Source of the DNA: Neodontobutis hainanensis
Taxonomy: Eukaryota > Chordata > Actinopteri > Gobiiformes > Odontobutidae
Direction: 5' to 3'
Assembly: GCA_024349245.1 (NCBI GenBank)
Contig: JALDNG010000553.1
Coordinates: 1-64,000 of the forward strand
Length of the DNA stretch: 64,000 nucleotides
Part shown: positions 1 through 12,227 of the stretch, in pieces
How positions within the stretch are numbered: position 1 is the stretch's first letter
How the letters are laid out: each line of letters opens with the position of its first letter
Position numbers and translations under genes: made by a program
Notes under the pieces: generated by a model
Seen by the model: only the letters and a program-made list of their open reading frames with translations
Databases searched by the model: none
Told to the model about the DNA's origin: nothing

Positions 1-3000
1 CCTGTCACTGGCCCTGCTCACAGGTGTACTCCAGGTGTAAACCAAGATGATTATAAGTTCAAAGAACCATGTTAATATTAGCTCTTACTGGTGGCTATAT
101 TAATTGTCAAATCCTCCCTTCTAAGCCGGTACCTGCTGTGGTTGGCTTCCATCAAAACAAAATACACACGTCAAACGTTCTCTGACATTTTTAGACCCAT
201 AGAAAGTGCCTTCAGGCTTTCGTCAAACGAAACCATACAAGCTCTTAAAATGATCAAACCATAAAAATAAAACACAGATAAACCCTGTTTCCACAGATAT
301 GGTCTGCTGGAAATCTAATTTAATCTGAAAGGTTCAATCAGACCAAACAGTGCTCCTCAAGAATGGTCCTTCATGTGAACTTCCTTTCTTTCTTTTTTTT
401 AATTTAAACTCTTTAACTGTATTAACACATTACTACATTACTCTTTTACACGCATCACCTCTTCACTTTAATACAGTTTAAATCTTCTTCTCCCTCTCTT
501 TTTTGAGACCTGGGAATCCCATGGGTTAAAAACAAAAAAATAAAAAATAAAAATAATAAACATAAAATCATAAAATGAAAGGCCAGTGCCATTGATCATT
601 TTAAAATTTCAGTCTATCAATTATCGTTTCTAATTATTCGTCTTCTTTATGTTTTCCAAACAGCATCACTGTTGTTTCTGTTATATTTAAACTTAATTTT
701 GTTTAGTTCAGTTTTAATTTTAGTTACCATTAGTTGTAGGTCTTTACCTGTAACTGTAAGTAGTATCATCCGCAATCATAGTAATATTTTATTCAGTTGA
801 TGCAAACATAAACAACTTTAAAATAGATCAGCACTAGTTTCTCATGATCTATCGTCACAGAACTTTTAGCCAAAGACTTTAAATTCTCAATCTAATTAGA
901 AAATCCTCAGAATATTATTCAATCACCTCAAAGTAATTCCTTTGGAAATAAAATCCTCAAAAACAAAACTCTTCCCTCCCTTGGGAGTTAACCTTAGCTG
1001 CTCAAACACCTCATCTCTCTCTCTCCTCCAAAACTCCATCACCATGTGACTGTCGTTTAAAAGAAAGACTTTTCATAAAATTAACAAAGTTCTGTGTTAA
1101 TTTCTCTGCATTTACCCTTTATAATAACAATTCTTCAGGGGTTTGTTCAGTCTAGAATTGTTCCACATCTGTCTCTGTAAAACTCAGTCTCAACACCAGG
1201 TGCTCAATAAATAAAACAAACCATGTCTCTTCATTTCCTCAGATTCACCACCATTGAACTTAGTAATAGTTAGTAATGTTAATTTAAAACATGCAAAGAT
1301 TAAACCTCTTAAAATTTTAATCTTTAGTTTCCAAAGATTTCACTCAGTGTTTTCATAAACACCTCCAAAGTTCAACCAAAACATTATTCAATTCTGTTCA
1401 AAAGGACAGACTCTTTGTGTTAGTCTCTTCCAACCTTAAATCAGATTCATCAAAAAAAACTTTTTCCCTCTTTAAATCACTTCAAGCAGTTATTGAACCC
1501 AGTGAGCACTTTGTCTTATGCTCTTAAACTTTAACCATTTTTACGGTTTAACACTTTAACTTAAACTTTTAAACCACCTTCAATCCTTCAAGATTGTTTT
1601 AACATATGTTTTAACATATAGATACGTTTTCAATTCCCAGATTACACATTTACCTTGCAGTTTAAAACTTTACTGTAAAGATGACTACTTTTAGCATCTA
1701 TTATTTAGTTTTAGATATATACCTTTATTAGAAATTACCATTTCAAAAACCCATTGGTTATTATTTATTCTGTCTTCATTTCAGTTTCTCTACTTACTTA
1801 GACAGTATTTTCTCAAACAATATTCAAACCTCAGTTGTCGTTTAGTTTTCTGATTCTAAAAACAACATGGTCGTACCAAAAAAAATTAAATTACATCCCA
1901 AGGTGGACTATATTTTTTCCACAGACCTTTCAGAAGGTCAAACTGTTTCCTAAACAAGTCTCCTAGACTTTGAATCGGATGTAAAGGCTCCCACACAAAA
2001 TGATTGTGGAGCTAACGTCAAAACCAAAACAAAAACGGAAAATCCAAAACACTTCTCGCTCCGTTCTGTGAAAAATTCCTTTGTGTTCCCAAACAAGGTT
2101 TGTTTTGGGAGAGGAAAAAAAACTCTCTCTGTTAGGGAAATACCTACTGCGCAATTCACTTCAAGACACATTTTTAAATTCTTCTGATTACAAAGTGAAC
2201 ATTTTCATAAACGTTATATCGTGTTTTTGAACCACGCTGATATTAAGGAACTCTATTAGTTCTCGTACTAATAGATACATACCATTGTTTTGCAAAATAC
2301 TAATCAATACTTTTATTTTGGATCTAAAGTTTGGATCTTTTAACATTTTCACTTCCGTGTTCTGTCTCTGTGTTTGTTTTAAGTGTCATGTGGTGTGTGT
2401 ACATGACTTAACTTCTGATGTCTGGTCAGTGTTGCTCAGTGTTGCTCCTGCTGTGGCCTGGGTCTGGGCCTCCACACTTCGCTCCGCCCCTCGTCACGCT
2501 GCACCCCCACCACCTCCAATCCCCGGCCCAGCCTGCTCCGGTGACCATAGGAATTTGTGTATTTTCCTCGGAGAAAACAACATAATCAGTTTTCATTTCA
2601 GGCTTTGTGTCATTGAGAAAAGCCTCTTCCTTTTTGTTAAATTTAGTGCATATTACACTACATTCTCAAAATGTGCTCGACATCTTACCGCCTTAGTGTC
2701 CGAATCGCTGCGCATTGGGCAGACCCCTTCAGGCCTTGGTGGAGCGGCTGGGCCGCAGGAGTGTGGCGGGGGGGTTTGGACAGTCGTGGGACGGCATGCT
2801 GCTATCGAGGTAGGCGGAGACCTAAAGGCTCACAGGAGGAAACATTTGGAACAAAATATATATGTCGTCAAATCTTTAATCTCCTCTCTGCTGTGTCACA
2901 CAACACGTAATACAATATCTGTTCTTTAACAGACTCTTTAAAAACTTTTCTCATAATTCAAAAGCACATTTACCTTCTGTAGATGTCTGTTTGTGTGCAT

Positions 3001-3261
3001 ATGTGTTTATGTTCCTGACCTGTTCAAGGGTCAGTCAAAGGTCCCTCTCTTGTCTGGACCCAGTGTCGGCCTCCTCTCCTGTTCTCAGTGCCCTCTCCTC
3101 TGCCACGCCCACCACAGCCCGCTGCCGGTCTCCAAGGCAACCATGGCCAATGGTGCATTTTTCCTCGGAAAAATACATTACATTCACATTAAAGTCAAGT
3201 TTCGCACAATTTCCAACTTTAATTTACAAATTCCTCTTTGGTCTCTCTCAATAGATACAGT

Positions 3262-3582
3262 TTAAAATAAATACAGATAAACATTTGTCTGGAATATGTT
3301 TATATTACCGTTTGTTTTGCTGCTGTCTTTCTGCAGCGCCTCAGCCGACAGGAGCAGGTGTGTGTGGGAAGGGCAGAGGAAGTTTGCACTGGTTTGAGCG
3401 GAGAGGCCGAGACCTAAAAATCTCACAGGACATAAAATAAAAATACAAATGATTAGTGTTTTGAAGTCCATGTGTACCTTCCATTTTAAAAAAAAACTCA
3501 TTTTTCTTTTCACAAAATGGCTTCTCCCGTTTTTTTTTTTTTTTTCTCTGTTACACCGGAAGCCTAGAAAAATATCTTCCAT
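3262..3582 (-). CDS. Small ERV-borne ORF with signal-peptide-like stretch (unknown)
   Basis: A 106-codon frame in the ERV sense orientation. A lysine-rich first part is followed by an internal Met and a hydrophobic run (MDFKTLIICIFILCPVRF, about residues 37-55) resembling a secretion signal, then a Cys/His-containing tail. The same frame is kept at the same place in copy 2 (48627..48947), with a handful of changes concentrated in the lysine-rich part. Conservation between two recent copies is weak evidence of function, because both copies are young. It could be an accessory or leader peptide, a signal exon for a spliced product, or chance. I do not recognise a family. Confidence 0.25.
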   Translation of the reverse strand: MEDIFLGFRCNREKKKKNGRSHFVKRKMSFFLKWKVHMDFKTLIICIFILCPVRFLGLGLSAQTSANFLCPSHTHLLLSAEALQKDSSKTNGNINIFQTNVYLYLF

Positions 3583-5166
3583 AAGCTATTTTTAAGCTAT
3601 TTTTCTTTCTCGTAATTGTTTAAATCACCGCTTTCAACTCAGTTCTCAAACTTTTTCCACAAAACCATTAACCCTTTGTTAATGTTCACATTCTTAGACA
3701 TTAGTCATTCAACAATGGCGCCCATTCATACAACATTAATCCTAATACACAACTCCTTTTAACTGTTTTTAACGTTAAGTCCACATTATACATTATATTA
3801 TTCTCAAAAGTATAAGCCCCTCACTCTCGTAGGCTTTTCTTCATATTCAGATGGATCAAAATAAGGTTAAATCAACCGAACAATTGTGTCACAATGTTAG
3901 ATTTCCTGTTACTATTTTTCTAATTAACTCCTCGCATGCAGGTATTTGTAATTTACATAAATACAGAAATACGTATTTCTTACTTGCTATTTTTCCTCAG
4001 ATGGATCAGATTCTCTGAATCACATTAACTTATCTTAGCTTAAGCTTTAAGTTAATTCTTTTTCACATTCAGGCTGACTGATGTTAGTTCTCATTATTCA
4101 GACTGAATCAACTTCTTTCAATAAAATCAACTGCATTCAATCCACAGTCGCATCACAATCACTCTCTCAACCACACCTTTTACTCAGACGTTTTACTCAC
4201 TAACCCTTCAGGTTAGATAAACTTCATTAAAGCCACTTACTTCTGTGGGCTTTATCTCACTGCGTCACACAGTGAACAATTCTCTGCAGGCCTGCGTTAC
4301 CAAGTCTCATAGACTTCGGACCTATGTATCTCACTTAAAGGTGTTAGGCTAAGAATCTCGATAATAGTCCATACTTGAGTTACCTGTGTGTCCAACACAC
4401 CTGGCTTGACCGACGCCCATAGGTAAAGGCCAGCCTTGAGGGCGCGGCGCGTTAGGACCCGTGTTGTTGATCTGTATCAAATCTTGCCCTCAACTGGACC
4501 AGCCACATCCAGACCTCATACTCCTTATCGTAGTTATTAATCCCATCTCGCATAGAATGATACGTGGCCTACGTAAGACTCAGTTTCAAGAACCACATAA
4601 AAACTTACAGAGCACAAGGTATCTAGACAGCTTACAATCCAGCAAGATTACAGACTTTAACACCGATCAACATCAAACTTGTCCCGTTATGGCCTCACTT
4701 ACACTTACACTTATACGGTAAGGTCTTGACACAAAACACACGCTTTTTCCCTCCGTCCCACAAGACGGACAGCGTCCAGCGTTCTTCTACCGTTATGATA
4801 ATCACATGTAAACATTCTCAGATAAACACATGCAACCATCGAACCAGCAGAAGTAACCCAAACCACTACTTCCGGAAGGTTTGTTCGTTCACATTCACCA
4901 TTCACACAAAAATAAAATTTTAACCAGCTGGTTACCTGAATCAGAATTCCAATGGTCCAGTTGTTCCTCAGCCAGACATCTTTGAATGTCTCCTCTCTTT
5001 TTCTCTCTTTGTTCAGATATCGTCACTGAGTCTCACACACAGATAGTGAAGGTCTGGCCCGTACTATTTAAAAACAATAGTCTCGGGACTTACAGAGAAA
5101 TGCTTTGTGCATTTCTCCCGTGCACGTCAGTTTCACCCTTCTGCATGAGAAATAGCAGGTATTGAT

Positions 5167-5184
5167 ATCCCGGACGAGCCCCCA
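5167..5184 (-). promoter_or_regulatory. Retroviral primer-binding site, tRNA-Pro type
   Basis: On the - strand, two bases (TT) after the LTR end, the 18-mer TGGGGGCTCGTCCGGGAT is present. This is the site complementary to the 3' end of tRNA-Pro, used by gammaretrovirus-type elements. Its exact match and spacing fix the orientation (- strand) and the 3' edge of the LTR. Confidence 0.9.
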
Positions 5185-5186
5185 AA

Positions 5187-5560
5187 TGTTATAGGAATAT
5201 TTTATATCCATATATTTAACCAGAGAGACACGGAGACCGATTATAATTTAACAAGCAATGGTCAGGTTTTAATCCTTGCAAGGAGGAGCAAAGAGACACA
5301 CAGTAACAAGTGTACTGATGCAGGTTTTTGCTCCCAGATGTAAACATAACATGGCATTATATACAACACAGTGACGTCCTTGGTGAGAGGCGTTCACAAT
5401 GGTCCAGGAGCAGAAGTCCCGTGACAAGCCATGTCTCAGTCCTGTTATGTCTACTTAATGCTTGGATTAGCACGAAGGACATGACATGAATTTGACATGA
5501 CCTGAAGAGAACTATAAGCCCCCAGTAACTCTAAACATAAGAATTAAAATTATTATAACA
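5187..5560 (-). repeat. ERV family A LTR, copy 1
   Basis: 374 bp bounded by TGTTATA at its 5' end (- strand, 5560) and TATAACA at 5187, giving the TG...CA ends of a retroviral LTR. It is near-identical to 46644..47015. The tRNA-Pro primer site follows two bases downstream, so this is a 5' LTR transcribed leftwards. Confidence 0.88.
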
Positions 5561-7019
5561 GTCGACAAGATTTACAAACGTTTGTTAAAGAACACGCCTG
5601 ATCATGTATTTTTATCAAAAGACTGTACTCAAGAAAAAGGCACCACTGCAGGTGATGAGTTCATGTATCCTTCATGTGTTGTTGGCCACTTACACAAGAC
5701 AAACATTTAACACTAAAGTTAGAAGTGTTTGATAAATAAAACTGTTATAAGAATTGTCTTGTTTGGATTAGCCTGGCGCCACCAGGAGATACAGCTAAAG
5801 ACATTAAGTCATACTTGTATCTGGATAAGCATATGAACTGGAGCAGGAGTGAGAGCATAATATATAATATTAATGGAGATGTAAATTCCCATAACATATC
5901 CGCTCTGTTTATGCCCAACGTGGCATAAATCAAAATAACCCACCTTGATGTGAAATGTACTCTGTCAGGAGCAAAAACCCAGCAGGCAGCTGACCTAGCC
6001 TAAGTACATTTGACCCTTTGGTAAATGACCTATGGCCGGGAAAAAGACCTCCTGATGCCCCTCTGCCACGGCAGCTATTCACAAACAAGGCCTAAACTAT
6101 AAAATATAGGTAACTGATTAAATGATAACACAGAAAGAAAAGATTACAACAATTCAGAACAGAAAAATCAGCAGGGATTACTATACTGATCATTTAAACT
6201 CAACAATATGTGTATCAATCAAAAACATGTCATCACTCCAAAAGAATGAAGAAAAAGTGCCAGAGCTGGTCATCCCGTCGAACTCAAGAGCTCCGGCCTG
6301 GCCCTGCCTATCCAGTCGGTGACCCTATAACGAAAAGAAACATAAACAGGAGTGAGACTTATGCACATTCATAATGATTAAATCAATTCTCTTAAGCATA
6401 ATAACTTCAATGAACCATAAGGCCCTTAGGACTCTAGTATGATCCGTCCTGGAGCTGTTGTCCCGTTGGTGAACATGCAAATGTTAATGTCCCTCAGATA
6501 TCAAAGTCTTCATCTGAGGTCAAAGCCTCGACCACAGTCGTTGGGCAGGTGCATGTCCAGGAATGTTGACCCAGCAATGGCCACATCCATCAATCTCACC
6601 AACAAGCTACGGAAACATGGAAATCAATACAAACAAAAGTTATGAGACATGGAAGTGCCACACAAGTACATGTATCTCAATACTGATTTAAAATCCCAGT
6701 CACTTTCCAAATATGTTGTATCTATTTTTTAAAACCAGGTCAAAATCAATTACTCTATTACAGACTACTCTGCCAATTCTTCTGCGAGAGTGGGAAGTTC
6801 TTTCTTAAAGGCTTTAGTTGTGCTGTTAACCAGACCTGAGTTACTTTGGATGAAATCTTGTTGTAGATCCCACCTTTTCAGCTCAAAGCTTGCTCAGTGC
6901 TATTTGTTCTGTCCAGTCCTTAGACCAGTTTTCTCTCATTTTCAGTTTTAATTCATATTTACAGCATCTCTCATGCAATTCATAAACCTTTGTTGGTTAT
7001 AAATCTACTTTATTTAATC
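5561..7019. other. Unassigned AT-rich sequence with one LTR scrap
   Basis: Apart from the LTR-B fragment at 5752..5896, I recognise nothing coding here. Frames are short and without known motifs. The sequence around 6000..6650 may be host intergenic DNA or decayed ERV. Confidence 0.5.
5752..5896 (-). repeat. LTR-B fragment (5' part only)
   Basis: About 145 bp closely matching 11114..11258 and 50618..50762. It shares the LTR-B start (TGTTATGGGAATT on the - strand, at 5896) and the conserved segment containing GGATTAGCCTGGCGCC. The rest of the LTR is missing. Confidence 0.75.
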
Positions 7020-10000
7020 CACATTTGCATAAATTGTCTCAAAGGTAAAATTCTAATTTCAAAGCTAATTTACTTTTAGCCTTATATATATTAAGAACAC
7101 CTCGAAGGACACCCCCCCTGTCGTCTATGTATACGGGGCTCTCAAATAAACTTGAAGGAACTGCTGTTTTTTTGAACTGGTACTTGTTGTGGTTGGCTTC
7201 CATCCAAATAAAGAACAAACAAACAAACAAATCAGAGCGTTCTCAGACATTATTAGACCCAGAGAAAGTGCCTCTAGGCTTTCGTCAAACGAAACCATAA
7301 AAGCTCTTAAAAATTAAACCATAAAACTTAAACAAAAGATAAACCTCGTTTCCACACATAAGGTCTGCTGGAAATCTACTTTAATCTGAAAGGTTTGGCT
7401 CAATCAGATCAAACAGTGCTTCTCCAGAACGGTCATGTCAACCTTCTTTCTTTCTTTATTTTTGATTTAAACTCCTCTTTTACTGTATTAAACACTGTTG
7501 TTATAGCCTCATGCTAACCTTAGGTTAACCACGCATCACCTCTTCACTTTAATACAGTTACTTTAAATCTTCTTCTCCCTCTCTTTTTTAGACATGTGAA
7601 AACCCCTGGCTCAAAACAAAAAAATAAAAAATAAAAAAACAAACATAAAATCACAAAATGAAAAGCCAGTGCCATTGATCATTTTAAAATTTCAGTCCAT
7701 CAATTATCATTTCGAATTATTTGTCTTCTTTATGTTTTTCAAAAAGCATCACTGCTGTTTCTGTTTTATTTAAAACTTAATTTTGTTCAGTTCAGTTTTA
7801 ATTTTAGATACCATTAGTTGTAGGTCTTTACCTGTAACTGTAAGTGGTATCATCCGCAATCATAATAAAATTTTATTCAGCTGATGCAAACATAAATAAT
7901 TTTAGATCAGAACTAGTTTCTCATGATCTATCGTCACAAACCTTTAGCCAAAGACTTTAAATTCACAATCTAATTAGGAAATTAGAATCAGAATCAGAAT
8001 ATTGTTCAATCACCTCAAATTACTTCCTTTAGAAATAAATTCCATTTATAAAAAAAAAAAAAACCTCTTGGTCAGACCCCTCCCTCTGGGGTTAACCTTG
8101 TAACCGTGCAGCCTCTGTCAGCTGCTTGAACACACCACAACGTCTCTGTTCACACTGCTTTCCTCCAAAACCACTGTGACTGTCGTTTAAAAGGAAAGAC
8201 TGTTCATAAAATCAACAAAGCTCTGTGTAAATTTCTCTGTATTTACTTTTATAATAAACTATTTCTTTAGGGTTTTGTTCAGTCTAGATGTGTTCCATAC
8301 TGTCTCTGTAAATCTCAGTTTTACCACCAGGTGTTCAATAAATACAATAAACCATTTTGTTTTTGCATCTTTTCCATATTAATTTTAACCGCAGCCTATT
8401 TAAAATGTTTATTCATACCTACTTTCAGGTTTCCACTAATTCTGCATCAGACTCTAAATAAAGAGTTCCCTTCACTCAACGTTAAACAGAAACTTAACCC
8501 ATTAAGTGTAAAATCAAATCAACGTGTCTCTCTTTATTTATTCAGATTCACCAACATTGCTCTCAGTAATAGTCAGTAATGTTAAATTAAATCAATGCTA
8601 AGATTTAACCTTTTATCTTTAGGTTCCAAAGATTTAACTTAGTGTTCCTCTAAAGTTCAACCAAAATCAATAAATATTATTCAATCCTGTTCAAAAGGAC
8701 AGACTATTGTGTTAGTCTCTAATTCTCACAATCATCAATAATCCAAACATTCCAACATTTAAATCAGATCCATAAAAAATATATAAACTTTTAAAAATCA
8801 CTTGAGCAGTGATTAAAACCCATTGAGCACCTTTGCTTATGCTCTTAAACATTAACCTTTTTTTACAGTTTGACACTTTAACTTTTCAATTAAACCACCT
8901 CCAATCCTGCAAGATTGTTTTAACATAGATAAGTTTTCAATTCCCAGATTACAAATTTACATTGCAGTTTAAAACGTTATTGTAAAGATGACACTTGCAT
9001 CTATTTTAGTGTCAGGTATTATACTTTTATTAGAAAGTACCATTTCGAAAACCATTGGTTATTATTTATTCTCAACTGTCTTCATTTCAGTTTTTTCTAA
9101 TTACTCAGACAATATTTTTCTTAAAAAATATTTAAGGCTGTTCATGTTGTTGTTTAGTTTACTAAATCGAAAAAACAATATAGTTGTACCAAAAAAAATT
9201 AAAGCAACTGAAAATGTAGACTATATTTGTTTCCACAGACCTGTCAGAAGGTCAAACAGTTTCCTAATTAAGTCTCATAAACTTTATTTAACACCATCAG
9301 TGCAATCTGTTTCTGTCACTGACATTTCTACTTCAGCATTTTCCAACATTAAAACGTCTGTTTAATGTAAAGGCTCCCACACTTTCTGTGGAGCTAAAAC
9401 TCCAGCTCAAAAAAAACTAAAATATTATTTCTTGCTCTGGACGTGAGCAAAAAGGGAGGTGCTGTGAAGCCCTTGTGACCTTGACTTGCCTCTATTTTTA
9501 AACTACACTGATAATAAGGACCTCTATTAGTTCTCGTACTAATAGATACATACAATTGTTTTGAAAAAAATACTAATCAATACTTTTACTTTGGATCCAA
9601 GGTTTTGGACCTTTGACCTTTTTCACTTCCGTGTTCTGTCTTTGTGTGTGTTTTAAGTGGCACTATGTGTGTGTCATGTGGTGTGTGTACATGACTTTAC
9701 TTCTGATGTCCGGTCAGTGTTGCTCCTGCTGTGGCCTGGGTCTGGGTCTCAAGCCTCCACACTTTGCTCTGTTCCTTGTCACGCTGCAGACATGTCGTCC
9801 TCTCTGCCACCTCCACCCCCACCACGTCCACCTCTCACGGCCTCGCCCGCTCCGGTGACCATAGGAATTTATGCACGTCATTGAGAAATGTTTTCTGTAT
9901 CTTACCGCTTCTGTATCAGATCTGCTGCGCACCGGGCAGCTTCTTGTAGGCCTTGGTGGAGCAGGAGGTGTGGAGGAGTGTGGCGGGGGGGTAGACAGAT

Positions 10001-10768
10001 GTGGGAGGGAACTGCTCAGTGCCGTCATTGACAGACTGTGCTGCTGTTGAGACCCAGAGGCTCACAGGGGGAAGCATTTGTAAAAAAAGAAAAGTCAGTA
10101 TTATCAGGTTTTTATGCATTTTTATTAACCATTCACAGTTTTGGAATTACTTTTTTGTTTAGCTCGCCCCTTTAGTGTGTATTTTTTCTTTAAAATAAAC
10201 ACTGTTGTAACAAAGACAATCACACACATTCACACTTTTAGTATTTATTGATTTTATTTTCTTCTCATTTTAGGTCCATATACATTCTTCTGCGTAAGAT
10301 GCAGATTTTCCTTCTTTTTAACGTGACACAGAGTTTTTTATGTAGTCTTCTCACAGACTGTAACAGTATTAAGAAAGTTAGTTTGTTTACGGAGTTTCGA
10401 TGCTGCTCATCCCAGAAGGCTACAATCTTTCTAGCCGATCTTAAACTAAATTACTTGTTTTAGTCTGACTAGTTATTGGAATAGATCTTAACTAGAACAC
10501 ATACTACGCAGGATATTTCTCTCCTCGTCCCCCATCGGACGGTTCAATGCGACCTTTAAATTAGTATTTTAAACAGCTGCTTTACCTTAATCAAAAGCTA
10601 TTAGTCCATTTTGTAGCAGGTGTCCGTCCCTCTTTTGTGATGCCCCATCACTGCCTCGTGACCCATGTGGAACCTGGTCTGTTTAAACGACCCAGTTTTG
10701 GATGTACTACGCGCAAGTCAGGTTTGTTTGTTGAAAAAAAATGGATACACGGAAGTAGAATATTGGGG
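7020..10768 (-). mobile_element. ERV family B internal region
   Basis: In the - orientation this follows the LTR-B and primer site at 10769..11258. Long stretches are homologous to family A copy 1: about 7140..10000 aligns in the same direction with about 130..2900. About 7020..7170 aligns, in reverse, with 49870..49986 of family A copy 2. No gag, pol or env motif is visible in any frame; the longest frames (for example 9714..10028, proline/arginine-rich) look like chance. The left edge is uncertain. Confidence 0.6.
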
Positions 10769-10786
10769 TCTCACGTTGGCGCGCCA
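10769..10786 (-). promoter_or_regulatory. Putative primer-binding site of ERV family B
   Basis: The - strand reads TGGCGCGCCAACGTGAGA a few T residues after the LTR end. It starts with TGG as expected for a site complementary to a tRNA CCA end. It differs from the tRNA-Pro site of family A. I cannot assign the tRNA with confidence. Confidence 0.5.
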
Positions 10787-10790
10787 AAAA

Positions 10791-11258
10791 TGTTAAAATA
10801 ATTATTTGGTTCGGATCACAAACGAGACGACAGAGACCGTACATGGTAAATTTAGGAATGGACGACCTGTTTAATTCTTGCAAGAATGAAACAAATCAGA
10901 GAATACGTGCAACAATGGTACATGGTGATTTGCTTAACATGTTTACAACACATGAAGCTTTTATAGGTGTACATTATGCCTGCCTCTCAGCTCCAGGGTC
11001 GTAGATGGACGTGTATTGAGCTGACGTGTCAGTCATAGATGTGAATAAGTTTAAGTGTATATGTCACTAAGTGTTCAGGACAGTGTTCCTGGACAGTGAT
11101 TAGATGTAGTGCAAAGTGATGTCTTTGTCTTGTTTGGATTAGCCTGGCGCCAATAGGAGATACAGCTAAAGACATTAAGTCATACTTGTATGTGGATAAG
11201 CATATGAACTGTAGCAGGAGTGAAAGCATATATTATATAATATACAATTACTATGACA
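10791..11258 (-). repeat. LTR-B, copy 1 (5' LTR)
   Basis: About 468 bp. On the - strand it begins TGTCATAG (11258) and ends TTAACA (10791), then the putative primer site. It is related over most of its length to 50335..50762 and more distantly to the family A LTR. Its 5' edge lies only 8 bases from the end of a calpain exon, so the insertion sits in what was a calpain intron. Confidence 0.75.
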
Positions 11259-11266
11259 ACCAATAC

Positions 11267-11912
11267 CTTGAAGGAGCAGCTTATTATTCTCTCCCTGTTG
11301 TAGACTTTCAGCCGATCATCAAACAGATTGTCCTGTTTCTTCTGGTCCTTATAGAAAGCTCCTGCCTCCAGGTCAATGGCCTCTGCCACAGCTCCACTGA
11401 AATCCACCACTGCATCCCCAGTGTTACCTCCATCCAGGGACTCGTAGCAGCCTGAAAGTCTGAGCAAATGATTACAGATTCTCCATACTAATCTGCTGAA
11501 AAAACACTTTTCTTTTACTGTGCCTTTGGTTTACTGACATGGCATAGGCCTTCTCCAGCAGAGCACTCCAAAATGAGCTCTCCATTAATAGTCGGTCGTC
11601 CCCCACCACATCCACCCACTTTCAGAAAATCCTTTTCTGGATGTTTGTCCCATTCCTGCTCCTTCCAGTCTGGGATCAGCTAAAATGGACAAATGTAATC
11701 AATCTGACGTTTTTTAGTGCTACGTTTTCAAATTCCCTGATGTGAAGTCCATTGATTAATAACAGTTGTCTTTCACTCACCTTCTTCCAAAGGTGTTCCT
11801 TTAGTGCCAAGCAGGAGCAGGCAGCAACAAACCAGCAGTTTCCCACAAGTCCTTGGTTCAGGTCATGTGATCTAATGCCTTCTATAAACAGATGGGGGTC
11901 ATTGCTGATCTC
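11267..11912 (-). pseudogene. Calpain-like cysteine protease, three decayed exons
   Basis: Three exons of a calpain catalytic domain (CAPN5/6-like by eye) read leftwards. Exon A (11912..11781) contains QGLVGNCWFVAACS with the catalytic Cys and ends at a GT donor. Exon B (11679 down to about 11515) opens with LIPDWKEQEWD but then loses part of the domain. The pieces VDVV, DDR, PTINGELI and FWSALLEKAYA survive in different frames, so there are frameshifts and small deletions. Exon C (about 11456..11267) contains LSGCYESLDGGNTGDAVVDF and ends at a GT donor. Calpains are Ca2+-dependent cytosolic proteases, with Cys in this part and His/Asn further downstream. Those later exons are not in the window; LTR-B lies immediately next to exon C. 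The damaged exon B argues for a pseudogene rather than an active gene. Confidence 0.75.
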
Positions 11913-12089
11913 CTGCAACAGAAGCAACAGACACACTTTTTTAATTGTCTCTTAATTTTATATTCTCTACAATATATAACTTTTTAACATGAATTGCAAA
12001 GCGTTCACTAACACGTAAAAATTATATTGGTCCCTTTTTCAATAAAAAGTTTGTTGTTCACAAAATGAATATAAGAATATAAAATATAG

Positions 12090-12092
<3 letters not shown>

Positions 12093-12170
<78 letters not shown>

Positions 12171-12180
12171 ATATATATAT
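12093..12180. repeat. CA microsatellite with TA tail
   Basis: An uninterrupted CA dinucleotide tract at 12093..12166 followed by a short TA-rich run to about 12180. Confidence 0.97.
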
Positions 12181-12227
12181 TAAGTGAATTACTGTACTCT
12201 GGATGATACACATACCTAGGAATCTAG

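Larger units (their letters stand above)
1..5186 (-). mobile_element. ERV family A, copy 1: internal leader region
   Basis: On the - strand this continues directly from an LTR and a primer-binding site at 5187..5560 and runs off the left window edge. Positions 1..404 and 2954..5186 are near-identical, in reverse complement, to 47016..49660. For example, an 86-codon open frame at 4461..4721 is identical at protein level in its counterpart at 47490..47750. Position 404..2954 is missing from the other copy but is related to part of 7140..10000, so it belongs to the family. I find no gag, protease, RT, integrase or env motif in more than 5 kb downstream of the primer site. The element is therefore either non-autonomous or has its coding part outside the window. 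The small + strand frames here are probably shadows. Confidence 0.75.

Noticed and set aside
2285..2929. 214-codon + strand frame
   Set aside because: It lies antisense in the ERV leader and has no recognisable motif; its family B counterpart is not open in the same way.
11186..11455. + strand frame over the calpain exon C and LTR-B
   Set aside because: Antisense shadow of the calpain exon.
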